Shown in pieces: positions 54,340 through 62,643 of a DNA stretch of 64,000 nucleotides (its first letter is position 1; the number at the start of each line of letters is the position of its first letter). The notes below the pieces were generated by a model. It worked only from the letters and a program-made list of their open reading frames with translations, made no database searches and had not been told where the DNA came from. Source of the DNA: Burkholderia sp. IMCC1007. GTDB lineage: Bacteria > Pseudomonadota > Gammaproteobacteria > Burkholderiales > Burkholderiaceae. The translations under genes and the position numbers were made by a program. The DNA lies in the NCBI RefSeq assembly GCF_027257875.1, contig NZ_JAPVQY010000017.1, forward strand, positions 1-64,000, read 5' to 3'.

Positions 54340-54639
54340 TCAAATAAGAAAGCATTCCCCCGCCACATAGGCCTTGCGCCACCGCGTAATTTGCACCCTG
54401 GCGAAGAGCCCCGCCTTGAAGAACGGGTCCGATTCGATGAATGCCTGCGCTTCGCTTCGTATGTCCGTGTCCACGACATAGAGACCGCCGCCTAAGTCCT
54501 TTCCATCATCGTTCAGCTTCGCGCCGCAAGCGAGCAGCATGGCCGCATTGTCTGCGAGAAACGCGAGATGATCGGGACGCGCTTTCATCCGCAGCGGCAG
54601 GCAATCGGCCTTGTCCCACGTTTCGATTACATATGGCAT
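54340..54639 (-). CDS. YciI-like protein
   Basis: The 99-residue product is a YCII-family alpha+beta dimeric-barrel protein: MPYVIETWDK, R-x-x-H-x-x-FL near residue 24, D-x-GGGLYVVDTD and AQAFIESDPFFKAGLF (the conserved DPF/Y segment). The fold is shared with muconolactone isomerases. It lies 14 bases downstream of a muconate-cycloisomerase-like gene, so a lactone- or chloride-processing step in the same pathway is a reasonable guess. ATG 54639 follows GGAGGAC. Confidence 0.85.
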   Translation of the reverse strand: MPYVIETWDKADCLPLRMKARPDHLAFLADNAAMLLACGAKLNDDGKDLGGGLYVVDTDIRSEAQAFIESDPFFKAGLFARVQITRWRKAYVAGECFLI

Positions 54640-54653
54640 GTTGTGTCCTCCAG

Positions 54654-55784
54654 TCAGGCCGCGCGGCGATATTGGCCGCCGTCGCGCCGGTAGTAGCCGA
54701 GTTTGTCCTCGTCGATCCGCACGCCGAAGCCAGGGCCTTGCGGCACGATGAGATGGAAATCGCGATATTGGGGTTGCTCGATCGTGATCGAATCGGCAAA
54801 CAGCAGTGGTCCGAATAGCTGGCAGCCCCAGTCGAGCTTCTGAACGGTGGCGAAAAGCTGAGCGTAAGCGGCCGTGCCAATGCCGCTTTCGAGCATCGTT
54901 CCGCCGAAAAGCGAGATGCCGGCGGCCTCGGCGATCGTTGCGACCTTGCGCGTCGGCAGCATGCCGCCGTGCTTGGTCAGTTTGATCGAGAATGCGTCGG
55001 CCCCGCGGCAGCGCGCGAAATCAAGCGCGCTTTCCACGGTATCGATGGCTTCGTCGGCCATGATCGGGATCGCAAACCTCTCGGTCAGTCGGCGCATCCC
55101 TTCCAGATCCGCGCGAGGCAGTGGCTGCTCGACCACGGCGATTCCCCCGGCTTCGAGCCGCTCGATCGCCCATGTGGCGACTGCTTCGTCCCAGCACTGG
55201 TTCGCATCGACATGCACGCGGGCGCGATCGCCGAGCGCGGCCTTGATAGCCACGGCGCGCGCCACGTCGTCGCGAGGTTCGCCTTTTCCGAGCTTCACCA
55301 GAAAGAGATCGTGTTCTCGGGCCGTAAGCTTTTCTTCGGCCAGCTCGATGTCACGCGCGGTCTCGCCGTTGCCGAGCACGAGCAGCACCCGCAGACGATC
55401 GCGCACGGCGCCGCCGAACAGCATCGCGGCCGGCACGCCGAGACGGCGTGCCGCGAGGTCGACGCAGGCCATCTCGACTGCGGCTTTCGCGTAGTGATTG
55501 TCCTTCAGCGATGCGTTCATCTTCTGATGAAGCAGCCCGAAGTCCGCGGGATTGGCGCCCATGACGGCGGGAGCGAGGTATCCGTCGATCACGGCTTTGA
55601 TCGCTTCCACGGTTTCGCCGCCGTAGTGCGGAATGACGGAGGCCTCGCCGGCGCCCTCGTTGCCGTCAGCATCCCGCACGCGCACCACCACGAGGCTCTG
55701 GCTGTTGATCGTCGCCATTGCCAGTTTGTGCGGACGCACGGTCGGCAGATCGACGATGATGGATTCGATCGAAACGATATTCAT
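54654..55784 (-). CDS. Enolase-superfamily muconate-cycloisomerase-like enzyme
   Basis: The 376-residue product has the enolase-superfamily layout. It has an N-terminal capping domain (MNIVSIESIIVDLPTVRPHK) and a catalytic barrel with Lys in LVKLGKG, metal ligands in VHVDANQCWDE, VVEQPLP and IMADEAI, and the second-base lysine in SIKLTKHGGM. It closes with the GTMLESGIG segment. This set matches muconate cycloisomerases and dipeptide epimerases of the MLE subgroup. ATG 55784 starts where the family does; the longer frame adds 14 unmatched residues. A transporter gene is 45 bases upstream on the same strand. Confidence 0.87.
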   Translation of the reverse strand: MNIVSIESIIVDLPTVRPHKLAMATINSQSLVVVRVRDADGNEGAGEASVIPHYGGETVEAIKAVIDGYLAPAVMGANPADFGLLHQKMNASLKDNHYAKAAVEMACVDLAARRLGVPAAMLFGGAVRDRLRVLLVLGNGETARDIELAEEKLTAREHDLFLVKLGKGEPRDDVARAVAIKAALGDRARVHVDANQCWDEAVATWAIERLEAGGIAVVEQPLPRADLEGMRRLTERFAIPIMADEAIDTVESALDFARCRGADAFSIKLTKHGGMLPTRKVATIAEAAGISLFGGTMLESGIGTAAYAQLFATVQKLDWGCQLFGPLLFADSITIEQPQYRDFHLIVPQGPGFGVRIDEDKLGYYRRDGGQYRRAA

Positions 55785-55829
55785 GTAATCACCTTCAATG
55801 GATGTTGTGCCGCCTGCAGCATTCAACGT

Positions 55830-57197
55830 TCAAGCGGATTTCACACGGGTGCGGCCGACGCTGATGACGAGTGCGAGCGCGGACAGGGCGAGCATGAGTC
55901 CGATCACGGCCAGTCCGCCAAAGAGGCTGCCCGTCAGCGCGCCGGACCAGCCAACGATGACAGGGCTCAGAAAGCCGCCAATTGCGCCAGCGCTGCTGAT
56001 GAACGCGATTCCACCTGCTTTCGCGGCAGGAGAGAGATACGCGGGGGGAATGGTCCAGAACACAGCGAGCGCGGCCCACGTGCCGCCCGCGACAACCGAC
56101 ATCGAAGCCATCGTCCAGAACATGCTCGACGAAGCTAGCGGGAGCAGAACCAGGCTCGCGCTCGCCGCGAGCATCGAAACGGCAAAGTGCCAGCGGCGCT
56201 CCTGATGACGATCGGAACTACGGCCGATGAAGAAGACGGCAGCGATCGCAACAGCGGGCGGAATCGCGGCGAGCGCGCCGATGATGGTCACGCCTACACC
56301 GAGGTGCTTGAGCAGCGTGGGTGTCCAGAGCGAGACCGCCTGGGTGCCTGCGAGGATCGATAGGTAGGCGAGCGCGAGCAAAAGCACGTTCGGATCGCGG
56401 AACAATTGCGCGAGCGAGCGATGCTCGCCGCGGTGCGACGGAGCCTCCGATGCGAGGCGGGCGAGCAGAAGATCCTTTTCGTCACGCGAAAGCCAGCGGG
56501 CATGTTCCGGCTTGTCGTCGACGTAGAAGAAGCAGAAGAGGCCAAGGAGAATGGCCGGCACGCCTTCATAGATGAAGATCAACTGCCAGCCGCGCAACGC
56601 GTGCAAGCCGTCGAGCGACATCAGCCAGCCGGAGATGGGACTGCCTATGACGCCCGCTATCGACGCGCCCATTGCGAAGAACGAGGTGGCGCGCCCACGA
56701 ATCTCCTTCGGCAGCCAAAAGCTGAAGTAAAGGATGATGCCCGGAAAAAAACCCGCCTCCGCCACGCCCAGCAGAAAGCGCATTACATAGAATTGGGTCG
56801 GCGTGGAAATGAACGCCATCCCGACCGAGAGCGCGCCCCAGAGAACCATGATGCGGGTGAACGTGAGACGCGCGCCGATGCGAGCCAGCAGCAGATTGCT
56901 TGGCATCTCGAACAAAAAATAGCCGGCAAAGAACAAGCCTGCGCCCATCCCGTAGACTGCCTCCCCGAACGCGAGATCACTCATGAACTGCAGCTTGGCA
57001 AACGCGACGTTCGTGCGGTCGATCTGGGCGATCACATAACCGATCACGGCGAGCGGCACGATACGCCAGGCGATCCTGCGATCGAGCGCACGTGCTGTTT
57101 CCATTGGATTCGCTGCTACGGCAGCCGCCGCAACACTATGATCGTCGCTGGCGAGCCGGCCGTTCTGGGCCGCCAGTGTCTCCTGCGTAGTTTGCAT
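55830..57197 (-). CDS. MFS transporter, anion:cation symporter type
   Basis: The 455-residue inner-membrane protein has twelve helices and the pattern of the ACS subfamily (tartrate, phthalate, hexuronate carriers): RIVPLAVIGYVIAQIDRTNVAFAKLQ at the start, YFLFEMPSNLLLARIGAR, RFLLGVAEAGFFPGIILYFSFWLP and KPEHARWLSRDEK in the central loop. It opens the operon with the cycloisomerase-like and YciI-like genes and lies opposite a LysR gene. It likely imports the acid processed by them. ATG 57197 follows GAGGAA. Confidence 0.88.
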   Translation of the reverse strand: MQTTQETLAAQNGRLASDDHSVAAAAVAANPMETARALDRRIAWRIVPLAVIGYVIAQIDRTNVAFAKLQFMSDLAFGEAVYGMGAGLFFAGYFLFEMPSNLLLARIGARLTFTRIMVLWGALSVGMAFISTPTQFYVMRFLLGVAEAGFFPGIILYFSFWLPKEIRGRATSFFAMGASIAGVIGSPISGWLMSLDGLHALRGWQLIFIYEGVPAILLGLFCFFYVDDKPEHARWLSRDEKDLLLARLASEAPSHRGEHRSLAQLFRDPNVLLLALAYLSILAGTQAVSLWTPTLLKHLGVGVTIIGALAAIPPAVAIAAVFFIGRSSDRHQERRWHFAVSMLAASASLVLLPLASSSMFWTMASMSVVAGGTWAALAVFWTIPPAYLSPAAKAGGIAFISSAGAIGGFLSPVIVGWSGALTGSLFGGLAVIGLMLALSALALVISVGRTRVKSA

Positions 57198-57309
57198 GGC
57201 GTTCGTTTCCTCTTTGATGATTCGAGTATGTGATAGCGGTTCGATTGCGTCCAATAATTAATATGCTGCTCAGTGATAAGATATCGTGATCGATAGCCGA
57301 GGATTGACC

Positions 57310-58233
57310 ATGGACCTTCGCTGCCTGCGCTCCTTCGTGATGCTTGCCGACACGCTCCATTTCGGCCGTGCAGCAGAGCGGCTGCATCTCGCGCAACCCG
57401 CTTTGACGCAGCACATCCAGCGGCTCGAAAAAGAACTGGGAGTACGCCTTCTGGAGCGCGGTCCGCGCAACGTCAGCCTGACGCACGTGGGTAGTCAGTT
57501 TCTCGTCGAAGCACGGGGGGTGCTCGCCCAGGTCGAAAGGGCGGCGCTCGTGGCCATACGCGCCCAGCGCGGCGAAGTTGGTCACATCGAGGTGAGCTAT
57601 GCGAGCTCGATGGCCTACTCGGGGATCCTTCCGGCGCTGTTGAACGAGTTCGAGCGGATTGCGCCGGACGTAACCGTCGGGTTGACGGAGGCGGACCAGG
57701 AGTCGCAACTCGTCTTTCTAGAGGAGGGGCGCGCCGATGTTGCACTGGTGCGGCTGCCGGTGGACAGTCTGCCGGCCAGCCTCTCGACGCTCACGCTGAG
57801 AAAGGAGCGCGTCGTGGTTTGCCTGCGCGAAGGACATCGTCTTGCCGGACACCGAGTGACAATGGCCGATCTCGCAAATGAGCCGTTTCTCGCCACACAC
57901 TTGAGAGAAGGGCAAGGGTTTTACGACACGGCGTTGCAGCTGTGTCGCGCAGCCGGCTTCGAGCCGAGGATCGTCAGTCGCACTCACCAGTTTGCGACGA
58001 TCGTGGGCCTTGTCGCCGCGGGGCGAGGAATTGCACTCGTACCGGAGCCAGTCAGCAAGCTGACGTTGCCGGGTGTCGTTTATGTGCCGCTCGAAAAGGC
58101 GTCGCTCACCTCCGACGTTGCCGTTGCGTTCCGTGCGACCGGCAATGCGCCGGCCACGCAACGCTTACTCGATCTGTGCGCCGACCTGGGCAGGCAAACC
58201 GATCAAAAGCGGGCTCGGCCCGCTCGTCGTTGA
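57310..58233 (+). CDS. LysR-family regulator divergent from the cycloisomerase operon
   Basis: The 307-residue product starts MDLRCLRSFVMLADTLHFGR and continues AAERLHLAQPALTQHIQRLEKELG, the CatR/BenM-like form of the LysR HTH, with GPRNVSLTHVG and an effector domain with a C-terminal AVAFRATG segment. Because CatR-type proteins control muconate cycloisomerase genes, regulation of the divergent operon is likely. An AT-rich 112-base region separates them. I prefer ATG 57310 to the GTG at 57286. Its stop lies two bases from the end of the convergent nitronate monooxygenase gene. Confidence 0.88.
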   Translation: MDLRCLRSFVMLADTLHFGRAAERLHLAQPALTQHIQRLEKELGVRLLERGPRNVSLTHVGSQFLVEARGVLAQVERAALVAIRAQRGEVGHIEVSYASSMAYSGILPALLNEFERIAPDVTVGLTEADQESQLVFLEEGRADVALVRLPVDSLPASLSTLTLRKERVVVCLREGHRLAGHRVTMADLANEPFLATHLREGQGFYDTALQLCRAAGFEPRIVSRTHQFATIVGLVAAGRGIALVPEPVSKLTLPGVVYVPLEKASLTSDVAVAFRATGNAPATQRLLDLCADLGRQTDQKRARPARR

Positions 58234-58235
58234 AG

Positions 58236-59234
58236 TCAGGCGCAGGCCGGTTGCTGCAGGCCGTCGAGCATGTGTCTCAGACGCGACTGGATCAGGGTGG
58301 CGGCATCATCGATGATAGTGTCGATCAGGTCCTTCACAGACGGAATATCGTTGATCAAACCGGCAACCATGCCGCAGCTCCAGGCCCCCACCTCTGTCTT
58401 GCCCTCGCGCATCACTTTCGGATAGACGCCTGCGACCTGCTCGACGATGTCGTCGATAACGAGATCGGCCCCCTTCGCGCGTTCGATCGCGAGCAACTGC
58501 TCCACGCCGGCATTGTTGAGCACGCGTTCGGTATTCTTGAGCCCCCGCATGACAAGGCGGGTGTCCAGTTCAGAGGCGGCGACAATCGCATCCTTGACGT
58601 TCTGATGTACGGGCGCTTCACGCGTCGCCAGAAACCGCGTGCCCATGTTGATGCCGTCCGCGCCCAAAGCGAGCGCCGCAACGAGGCTGCGCCCATTCGC
58701 CATGCCACCGGATGCGATGAACGGAACGGTAAGCGCTTCTGCGGCGCGAGGCAGCAGGATCATGTTTGGAACGTCGTCCTCTCCGGGGTGGCCACCGCAT
58801 TCGAAGCCGTCGACGCTGACGGCGTCGCAACCGATCTGCTGGGCTTTCAGCGCATGACGTATCGACGTGCACTTGTGAAGCACCTTGATCCCAGCTTCCT
58901 TGAATTTGCCCATATACGCTTCAGGGCTGCGCCCAGCCGTCTCGACGATCTTCACACCGCCGAGCCTGATCGCATCGATGTACTCGGGATAAGGGGGCGA
59001 AGAAAAAGCGGGCAGGAAAGTAAGGTTGACGCCAAACGGTGCGTCCGTCATCTGGCGGCAGCGATCGATCTCTTTGGAGAGCAGTTCGGGCGATTTCAGC
59101 GTCAATGCCGTGATCATGCCGAGGCCGCCGGCGTTTGACACCGCAGAAGCCAGCTCTGCGAGCCCGACAAAGTGCATGCCGCCCTGGACAATCGGATACT
59201 TGATGCCGAGCAGTTCAGTGATGCGCGTCTTCAT
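58236..59234 (-). CDS. Nitronate monooxygenase-like flavoprotein
   Basis: The 332-residue product is an FMN TIM-barrel of the class I NMO family: KYPIVQGGMHFVG at the N terminus, GVNLTF, the catalytic histidine region DGFECGGHPGED (His about 150), PFIASGGMANG and GADGINMGTRFLAT for FMN phosphate. These enzymes oxidise alkyl nitronates such as propionate-3-nitronate, though some paralogues act as enoyl reductases. ATG 59234 follows AAGGA; the longer frame adds unmatched residues. A TetR gene is upstream on the same strand. Confidence 0.9.
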   Translation of the reverse strand: MKTRITELLGIKYPIVQGGMHFVGLAELASAVSNAGGLGMITALTLKSPELLSKEIDRCRQMTDAPFGVNLTFLPAFSSPPYPEYIDAIRLGGVKIVETAGRSPEAYMGKFKEAGIKVLHKCTSIRHALKAQQIGCDAVSVDGFECGGHPGEDDVPNMILLPRAAEALTVPFIASGGMANGRSLVAALALGADGINMGTRFLATREAPVHQNVKDAIVAASELDTRLVMRGLKNTERVLNNAGVEQLLAIERAKGADLVIDDIVEQVAGVYPKVMREGKTEVGAWSCGMVAGLINDIPSVKDLIDTIIDDAATLIQSRLRHMLDGLQQPACA

Positions 59235-59379
59235 GAGTCGATCCTTTGAATAAAGTGTAAGCCCATGATAGGTACGCGCGCCCATCTGCTCTATTCGGAT
59301 TCGGTGCGACTCACACAACCGCCGGCACGCGATTTTTCGACGTCGTTCTGTCGCCCGCTACGAAGGCTCGGAGTGCTCG

Positions 59380-60039
59380 TCAGTCGATGTCATTCGGTTT
59401 TGCGGGTGCGCACAGATAGAGATGGGCCATGAGCTTCATCTCCCGGCGCAGTTCGTAGCCGAAGAGATCGTCTGTATAGAGAATCGCGCGGTGCACCAGT
59501 GCTTCACCCGCCGATTCGACGATGAATGCGGCAAGATGCAGGTCCGGTCGCGTGACTTCGCTTCGGCACGTCCTCAGGGCCTGTTCCAGCAGATCCGCGA
59601 TGGCGAGCGAAACACGTTTGAGATGGTGTAGCTTGCTGACCTTTCCCATCTGTTCGAGCAGGACGCGATGTAACGTAACGTCTTCCGCGTAAGCATCGAC
59701 GGTCGTATCCACCCACGCGTCCACCACTGCCGCAACACCTTTGCCTTCGGCTTCGGCGAAAGCGCGGGCATAGCGTTCCAGCAGATTGTCGCAGTGAACC
59801 TTGATGAGCTTCGCGGCCAGCGCTTCCTTGCTCGTGAAGTATTCGTAAAGCGAGCCCACGCTTACACCGGCAGCTGCCGCAATACGCGTCGTGCTGGTGG
59901 CTTCAAATCCGTCGCAGACGAAAAGCCGTCGTGCGGCCTCGAGAATGGCGTCGACCGTCATCAGGGACCGCCCTTGCCGTGGCCTGCGGCGCACGGCGAT
60001 CTGGCGGTTCGGATCAAATTTGCGGATCTTCGTGGGCAC
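59380..60039 (-). CDS. TetR/AcrR-family regulator
   Basis: The 219-residue product has an N-terminal TetR HTH (about residues 25-72: TVDAILEAARRLF, ATSTTRIAAAAGVSVGSLYEYFTSKEALAA) and a helical ligand-binding domain. The start is GTG 60039, eight or so bases after GAGGAA. It is divergent from the acyl-CoA synthetase operon, over 258 bases, and upstream of the nitronate monooxygenase gene, so it likely controls one or both in response to an acyl-CoA or aromatic ligand. Confidence 0.87.
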   Translation of the reverse strand: MPTKIRKFDPNRQIAVRRRPRQGRSLMTVDAILEAARRLFVCDGFEATSTTRIAAAAGVSVGSLYEYFTSKEALAAKLIKVHCDNLLERYARAFAEAEGKGVAAVVDAWVDTTVDAYAEDVTLHRVLLEQMGKVSKLHHLKRVSLAIADLLEQALRTCRSEVTRPDLHLAAFIVESAGEALVHRAILYTDDLFGYELRREMKLMAHLYLCAPAKPNDID

Positions 60040-60117
60040 GGTCGTTTTCCTCGTAGTACGGACGTGATGATTCTAGCCAGAGCATGCGTCGCGGAACGAT
60101 GTTCGAAGCAGCGGATC

Positions 60118-60127
60118 CGGATATCCG
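60118..60127. promoter_or_regulatory. Perfect 10-bp palindrome upstream of TetR gene
   Basis: CGGATATCCG lies 79 bases upstream of the TetR start and 171 bases upstream of the acyl-CoA synthetase start, next to GGATCC. TetR proteins bind such short palindromes; this is a candidate operator only. Confidence 0.35.
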
Positions 60128-60297
60128 AATGAGTCGCCCCTAAACCGTCAAAACAGGCGGGCAACCTGCAGCAAGGCGGCAGCGGCGAGCGTGGCGGGAA
60201 TCCGAATGGAGCGGGAAGAAGGTTGCAACTATGATAGATCGCAGCAACCTATGCGCAAGCCTCGCTTCAGGCTACAGCAATATTCGGAGACGACGAG

Positions 60298-61917
60298 ATG
60301 ATGGAAACGGGAGACGCCGGCCGCCGCGGGCTGTCCTGGTGGCCGGCTGACACGAGCGAGCCTGTGCTGGATATGAGCGTCGGCGATGCTCTCCGACAGG
60401 CCGCGAGCCGTTCGGGCGATTCGGTTGCATTGATCGAGGGGCTGACGACGGGTGGGAGGCGAAGCTGGAGCTATGCCGAACTGTGGGCGGAGTCGTGCGG
60501 CGTCGCCAGCGCGTTGCTCCAACGCTTCCGGCCCGGCGAGCATGTCGCGCTGTGGGCGCCGAATTGCCCGGAGTGGGTGCACATCGAATTCGGCGCTGCG
60601 CTTGCAGGCATCACACTCGTCACTGTCAATCCGGCGTATCTGGCGAACGAATTGTCATATGTTCTGGCGCAATCGAAGGCGGCAGGCATCATTGCCGTGG
60701 ACGAGTATCGGGGGCGGGCGTTGCTGCCGATAATCGATGAGGTGAGGCGCTCGTTGCCGCTATTGCGCGAGGTCGTATCGTTGGGCCAGTGGCGTGAATT
60801 TCTCCTGCCTGGCAGCGACAAGCTTGAACTGCCCCATGTCGATCCGGATGCCATCGCGCAAATTCAATACACGTCGGGAACTACCGGCTTTCCGAAGGGC
60901 GTCATGCTCACCCACTGTGGCCTCGTCAACAACGGCAAGTGGTTTGCTGGGGCAATCGGCGCACGCGACGGAGACGTGTGGGTAAATCCGATGCGAATGT
61001 TCCATACGGCGGGCTGCGTGCTGGCCACGCTCGGTGCGTTGCAGACGGGAGGCGCGCTTGTGTTGCCGCTCGGCTTCGATGCGTCGTTGTTACTGGACCT
61101 GGTCGAATCCGAGCGCGGCTCGATTGTGATTTGCGTGCCCACCATGATGATCCGCATGCTGGAGCAGCAGCAACTGGCGCCTCGCGATGTGTCCTCGTGG
61201 CGGCTTGCCGTGATGGGAGGTGCGCCCGTTCCGCCGGAGCTGGTGCATAGAGCGGCGGAACAGCTGGGCGCCGCGATCGGCATTGGCTTCGGACAAACGG
61301 AAGCGTCGCCCTACATCACGCACACGCGACCGTCCGATACACGCGAAGACTGGTACCTGACCGTCGGCCGCCCGTTGCCTCAGGTGGAGGTCAAGGTCGT
61401 TTCCCCGGAGAGCGAGGTCACGGTCGAAACAGGTGTAGTGGGTGAAATCTGGACGCGCAGTTGCTGCGTGATGAAGGGCTACTTCGAAAACGAAGAAGCC
61501 ACGCGCACTGCGTTGACGGCAGACGGCTGGTTGCGCACCGGCGATCTTGGAAGCATGGAGCCGGACGGATATATCAGGGTTCAGGGACGCATGAAGGAAA
61601 TGATCATCCGCGGCGGTGAGAACATCTATCCGCGTGAGATCGAGGACGTGCTGATACAGCATTCGGGTATTTCCACCGCAAGCGTGATCGGCCTTCCCGA
61701 CAAAGAGTGGGGCGAGGTAGTTGCGGCCTTTGTGCAACTGCGTCCTGGTGCAGTGGAAACAGGAGAGTCGTTGACGGCGTACTGCCGCGAGCATCTTGCT
61801 TCGTTCAAGGTGCCGCGCATCTGGCGTTTCGTCGATCAGTTTCCACAGACGCCTTCCGGCAAGATCAGGAAAGTCGAGTTGCGCGACGCATATCTGAAGG
61901 GAACATATGATCGTTAG
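60298..61917 (+). CDS. AMP-forming acyl-CoA synthetase (FadD-like)
   Basis: The 539-residue cytoplasmic enzyme activates a carboxylic acid to its CoA ester through an acyl-adenylate. Visible are the P-loop YTSGTTGFPKGVMLTH (about 191-206), the adenine-site GFGQTEASP, the TGDLG motif and the hinge/C-terminal GRMKEMIIRGGENIYPREIE, ending with the catalytic lysine in PSGKIRKVEL. It is full length. The next gene overlaps its end by 11 bases. The acid substrate is unknown; fatty, aromatic and cyclic acids are all possible for this branch. Confidence 0.9.
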   Translation: MMETGDAGRRGLSWWPADTSEPVLDMSVGDALRQAASRSGDSVALIEGLTTGGRRSWSYAELWAESCGVASALLQRFRPGEHVALWAPNCPEWVHIEFGAALAGITLVTVNPAYLANELSYVLAQSKAAGIIAVDEYRGRALLPIIDEVRRSLPLLREVVSLGQWREFLLPGSDKLELPHVDPDAIAQIQYTSGTTGFPKGVMLTHCGLVNNGKWFAGAIGARDGDVWVNPMRMFHTAGCVLATLGALQTGGALVLPLGFDASLLLDLVESERGSIVICVPTMMIRMLEQQQLAPRDVSSWRLAVMGGAPVPPELVHRAAEQLGAAIGIGFGQTEASPYITHTRPSDTREDWYLTVGRPLPQVEVKVVSPESEVTVETGVVGEIWTRSCCVMKGYFENEEATRTALTADGWLRTGDLGSMEPDGYIRVQGRMKEMIIRGGENIYPREIEDVLIQHSGISTASVIGLPDKEWGEVVAAFVQLRPGAVETGESLTAYCREHLASFKVPRIWRFVDQFPQTPSGKIRKVELRDAYLKGTYDR

Positions 61918-62530
61918 CAAAACGAACATGAATCCGATCGTCTTCTATTTTGATTTTGTCTCGCCGTATGCGTATCTTGCATCAAACCTCATCGACGAGG
62001 TGGCGCAGCGGCACGGACGGAGCGTGCAATGGCTGCCGTTCAGGCTGGGCGTTACGGTCGTCAAGGTAATGGGCCTCAAGCCTATACTCGATACGCCACT
62101 CAAGGCCGCCTATGTCCGGCACGACGTTGCGCGCATGGCAAAGGCATCGGGTCTGCCGCTTACTGAGGACATCAGCATGTTCGACCCGGTCCCCGCACAA
62201 CAGGTCTTTTACGCCGCACCCGTCGAATCGCGGGGCGACCTGGCGTCAGCGTTGTTGCGGGCACGTTGGGCGAACGGATTGAACATCAGCGATATTGATG
62301 TTCTTACGGAGATCACGCACCAGAACACGGGCGTCTCCAAACGCGAAATTCGTCAATGGGTCGGCTCTTCCGATTCGCGGGAGGCGGTACGCAACGCGAC
62401 AAATGCAGCTATCGCGCGTGGAGTATTTGGCTCGCCAACGTTCGTGGTCGGTGCCGAGTTGTTCTGGGGCGTGGACCGGCTGCCGCTGCTGGACCGCTAT
62501 CTCATCAATGGCGAGAGTTATGGCTGCTGA
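61907..62530 (+). CDS. 2-hydroxychromene-2-carboxylate isomerase-like (DsbA-fold, kappa GST type)
   Basis: The 207-residue product matches HCCA isomerases: FYFDFVSPYAYLAS (active-site serine in SPY), LPFRLGV, the central YVRHDVARMAK helix and GVFGSPTFVVGAELFWGVDRL at the C terminus. The known reaction is a step in naphthalene-type aromatic breakdown using glutathione; related proteins are kappa glutathione transferases. It overlaps the acyl-CoA synthetase stop by 11 bases and has GAAGGGA upstream of ATG 61907. An ATG at 61928 is an alternative. Confidence 0.88.
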   Translation: MIVSKTNMNPIVFYFDFVSPYAYLASNLIDEVAQRHGRSVQWLPFRLGVTVVKVMGLKPILDTPLKAAYVRHDVARMAKASGLPLTEDISMFDPVPAQQVFYAAPVESRGDLASALLRARWANGLNISDIDVLTEITHQNTGVSKREIRQWVGSSDSREAVRNATNAAIARGVFGSPTFVVGAELFWGVDRLPLLDRYLINGESYGC

Positions 62531-62643
62531 TGCGTGAGCGAATGCACCGGTCAGTTCTCGGATCAGTCAAAATATTGCTCTCGGAGCAATGCGGAGTGTT
62601 GGCACAACGATTCCAGGGCCCAATCGGAGCCCCGCCGCAGACC

